Part shown: one piece after another, positions 63,061 through 64,000 of the stretch
Numbering within the stretch: position 1 is the stretch's first letter
Layout of the letters: each line of letters starts with the position of its first letter
From: Torreya grandis
Lineage: Eukaryota > Streptophyta > Pinopsida > Cupressales > Taxaceae
Direction: 5' to 3'
Length of the DNA stretch: 64,000 nt
NCBI GenBank assembly: GCA_037957365.1
Contig: JARHVA010008422.1
Location: forward strand, 202,501-266,500
The notes under the pieces: model-generated
Database searches by the model: none
Seen by the model: the letters and a program-made list of their open reading frames with translations, nothing else
What the model was told of the DNA's origin: nothing
Position numbers and translations under genes: made by a program

Positions 63061-64000
63061 AATCCCAACGCACCTCTAAACCAATCATTAGACATCTTTT
63101 GTAATCATTTTCATGACCATGTACCTTCCACCAACCATGAAAGTAATAAACTAGAATCATCTCATGCTCATGAGGTGCACATGATCAATGTCATTATTAT
63201 TGAACCTAACATTGAGGAAACTATTACCTTAACTACCGTTTCTTTCAACCTACTTATTGAAGTGATGGAATCTTCTTCTATTCCTTTAGATAACAAAACA
63301 AAGGAAGAAACCTCCTCTCTTTAAATTGAAGAGACCATTGACTTACCCACCTCTCCTTTGATATAAATAACAAAGGAGCTAACCATTATTTCAACCACTT
63401 CTTCCTCCAATCCACTTATGGAAGTGGTGGAATTACTAGTCTTTCCTTTGGACATCCAAACAAAGGAGGCAACCACTTCCAATTTTACATTTAAACAAAC
63501 CACACCCTCCTTACCAACCATGGAACCAACCACTCCTTTGGAAACCACTCCAAAATAAGAGATTATCTCCTCTATTCTTTCCATAGAGACACCATCTTTC
63601 TCCACTATCTAACCTTCCACCAAAGACAAAGGTGAAGAAACTATTCCTTCACCTCAACCTAGGGGTTTAATATTTGAAACTAATGACCAAATAATTAAAC
63701 CCATCTATAAATATTTTTCTATATTGGTCTCAAATCTAGAGTTTACTTCTCAAACCAATCTAGATAGGGCCACCTTTTGGTACCGTCTTGGGATCCCTTA
63801 CCAAAAGAAACAATAAAATATAACCTCACTTACATCTACCCTAAAACCCATCATTACCTCAACCATATCCTTAGATAATTCCTCCTCCAAACCCATAGGG
63901 GAATCTTCCATCCCACCTATATCTAAAATTTCTAAACCAAACTACACCCCCTAACTAAACCCATCAAGAATCTAGGAATACTTTTTACCCATAGCTTGGC
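63061..64000 (+). pseudogene. Element G gag-pol linker, Thr/Ser/Glu-rich, partial
   Basis: The plus frame continues as an acidic Thr/Ser/Pro-rich chain with a loosely repeated pattern: IEVMESSSIPLDNKTKEET (about 63255), MEVVELLVFPLDIQTKEATT (63415) and MEPTTPLETTPK (63520). About 63660-63800 reads RGLIFETNDQIIKPIYKYFS and LDRATFWYRLGIPYQKK. No protease active site is reached before the window ends. The repeat pattern suggests internal duplication of a roughly 50-residue unit. Confidence 0.55.

Larger units (their letters stand above)
59088..64000 (+). mobile_element. Element G: 5' part of a Tat-like Ty3/gypsy element (runs off the window)
   Basis: A 5' LTR (TGTAGACACT at 59088 to about 60446), a primer site at 60449-60470 and a gag frame from about 61094 lie in order on the plus strand. 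The primer site matches that of element B and the gag has a CCHC-like motif of the Tat type. Pol is beyond the window. The left edge truncates element F and is supported by sharing TGTAGACACT with the LTR start of element H. Confidence 0.75.

Overview
This window reads as plant nuclear intergenic DNA. It is very AT-rich, carries several long dinucleotide microsatellites, and almost every coding trace belongs to plant Ty3/gypsy LTR retrotransposons (chromovirus, Athila-like and Tat-like lineages). The long LTRs, deep nesting, heavy decay and a primer-binding motif of the form TGGCACACCTGRTGGGACC fit a large-genome seed plant, perhaps a gymnosperm, but the species cannot be settled from the sequence. 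I found no host gene, tRNA, rRNA or CRISPR array. No coding frame is intact. Most in-frame stops sit where Gln, Arg or Trp is expected (CAA/CAG/CGA to TAA/TAG/TGA, TGG to TAG/TGA), as expected from long-term deamination of methylated cytosines.

Layout. (1) 1-5452: element A, the 3' part of a chromovirus (gag remnant, protease, RT, RNase H, integrase, chromodomain-like tail), with its polypurine tract and an LTR from 4001 to 5452. A tRNA-Met-type primer site follows this LTR, and a second fragment of the same LTR lies at 13450-13812. (2) 6478-12824: element H on the minus strand, a short element with LTRs and only a gag remnant. (3) 15281-39405: element E on the minus strand, a gag-protease-only element with 5.2 kb LTRs. 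Its 5' LTR is interrupted by element B (25911-35891), a plus-strand Tat-like element with gag, protease, an RNase H ahead of RT, RT, a second RNase H and integrase. B is bounded by a perfect ATATG target duplication. (4) 41647-58376: element C on the minus strand, a small non-autonomous element bounded by a perfect TGATA duplication. One of its LTRs is interrupted by element D (45664-58259), a plus-strand Athila-like element with near-equal LTRs, a primer site, a polypurine tract, gag-pol and 3.5 kb of extra 3' coding remnants. (5) 58382-59087: element F, the LTR and chromodomain end of a minus-strand chromovirus. (6) 59088-64000: element G, the 5' LTR, primer site and gag of a Tat-like element that runs off the window.

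The relative order of events can be read from the nesting. E inserted before B. C inserted before D, and C landed in or beside the LTR of F. E and B share gag-protease homology, LTR termini, primer site type and a 16-base motif just before the 3' LTR. E therefore looks like a non-autonomous relative that could have been mobilised by B-type proteins. H and G share an LTR start (TGTAGACACT). The boundaries were read by comparing repeat copies by eye, so ends are exact only where a target duplication or TG...CA terminus is stated.
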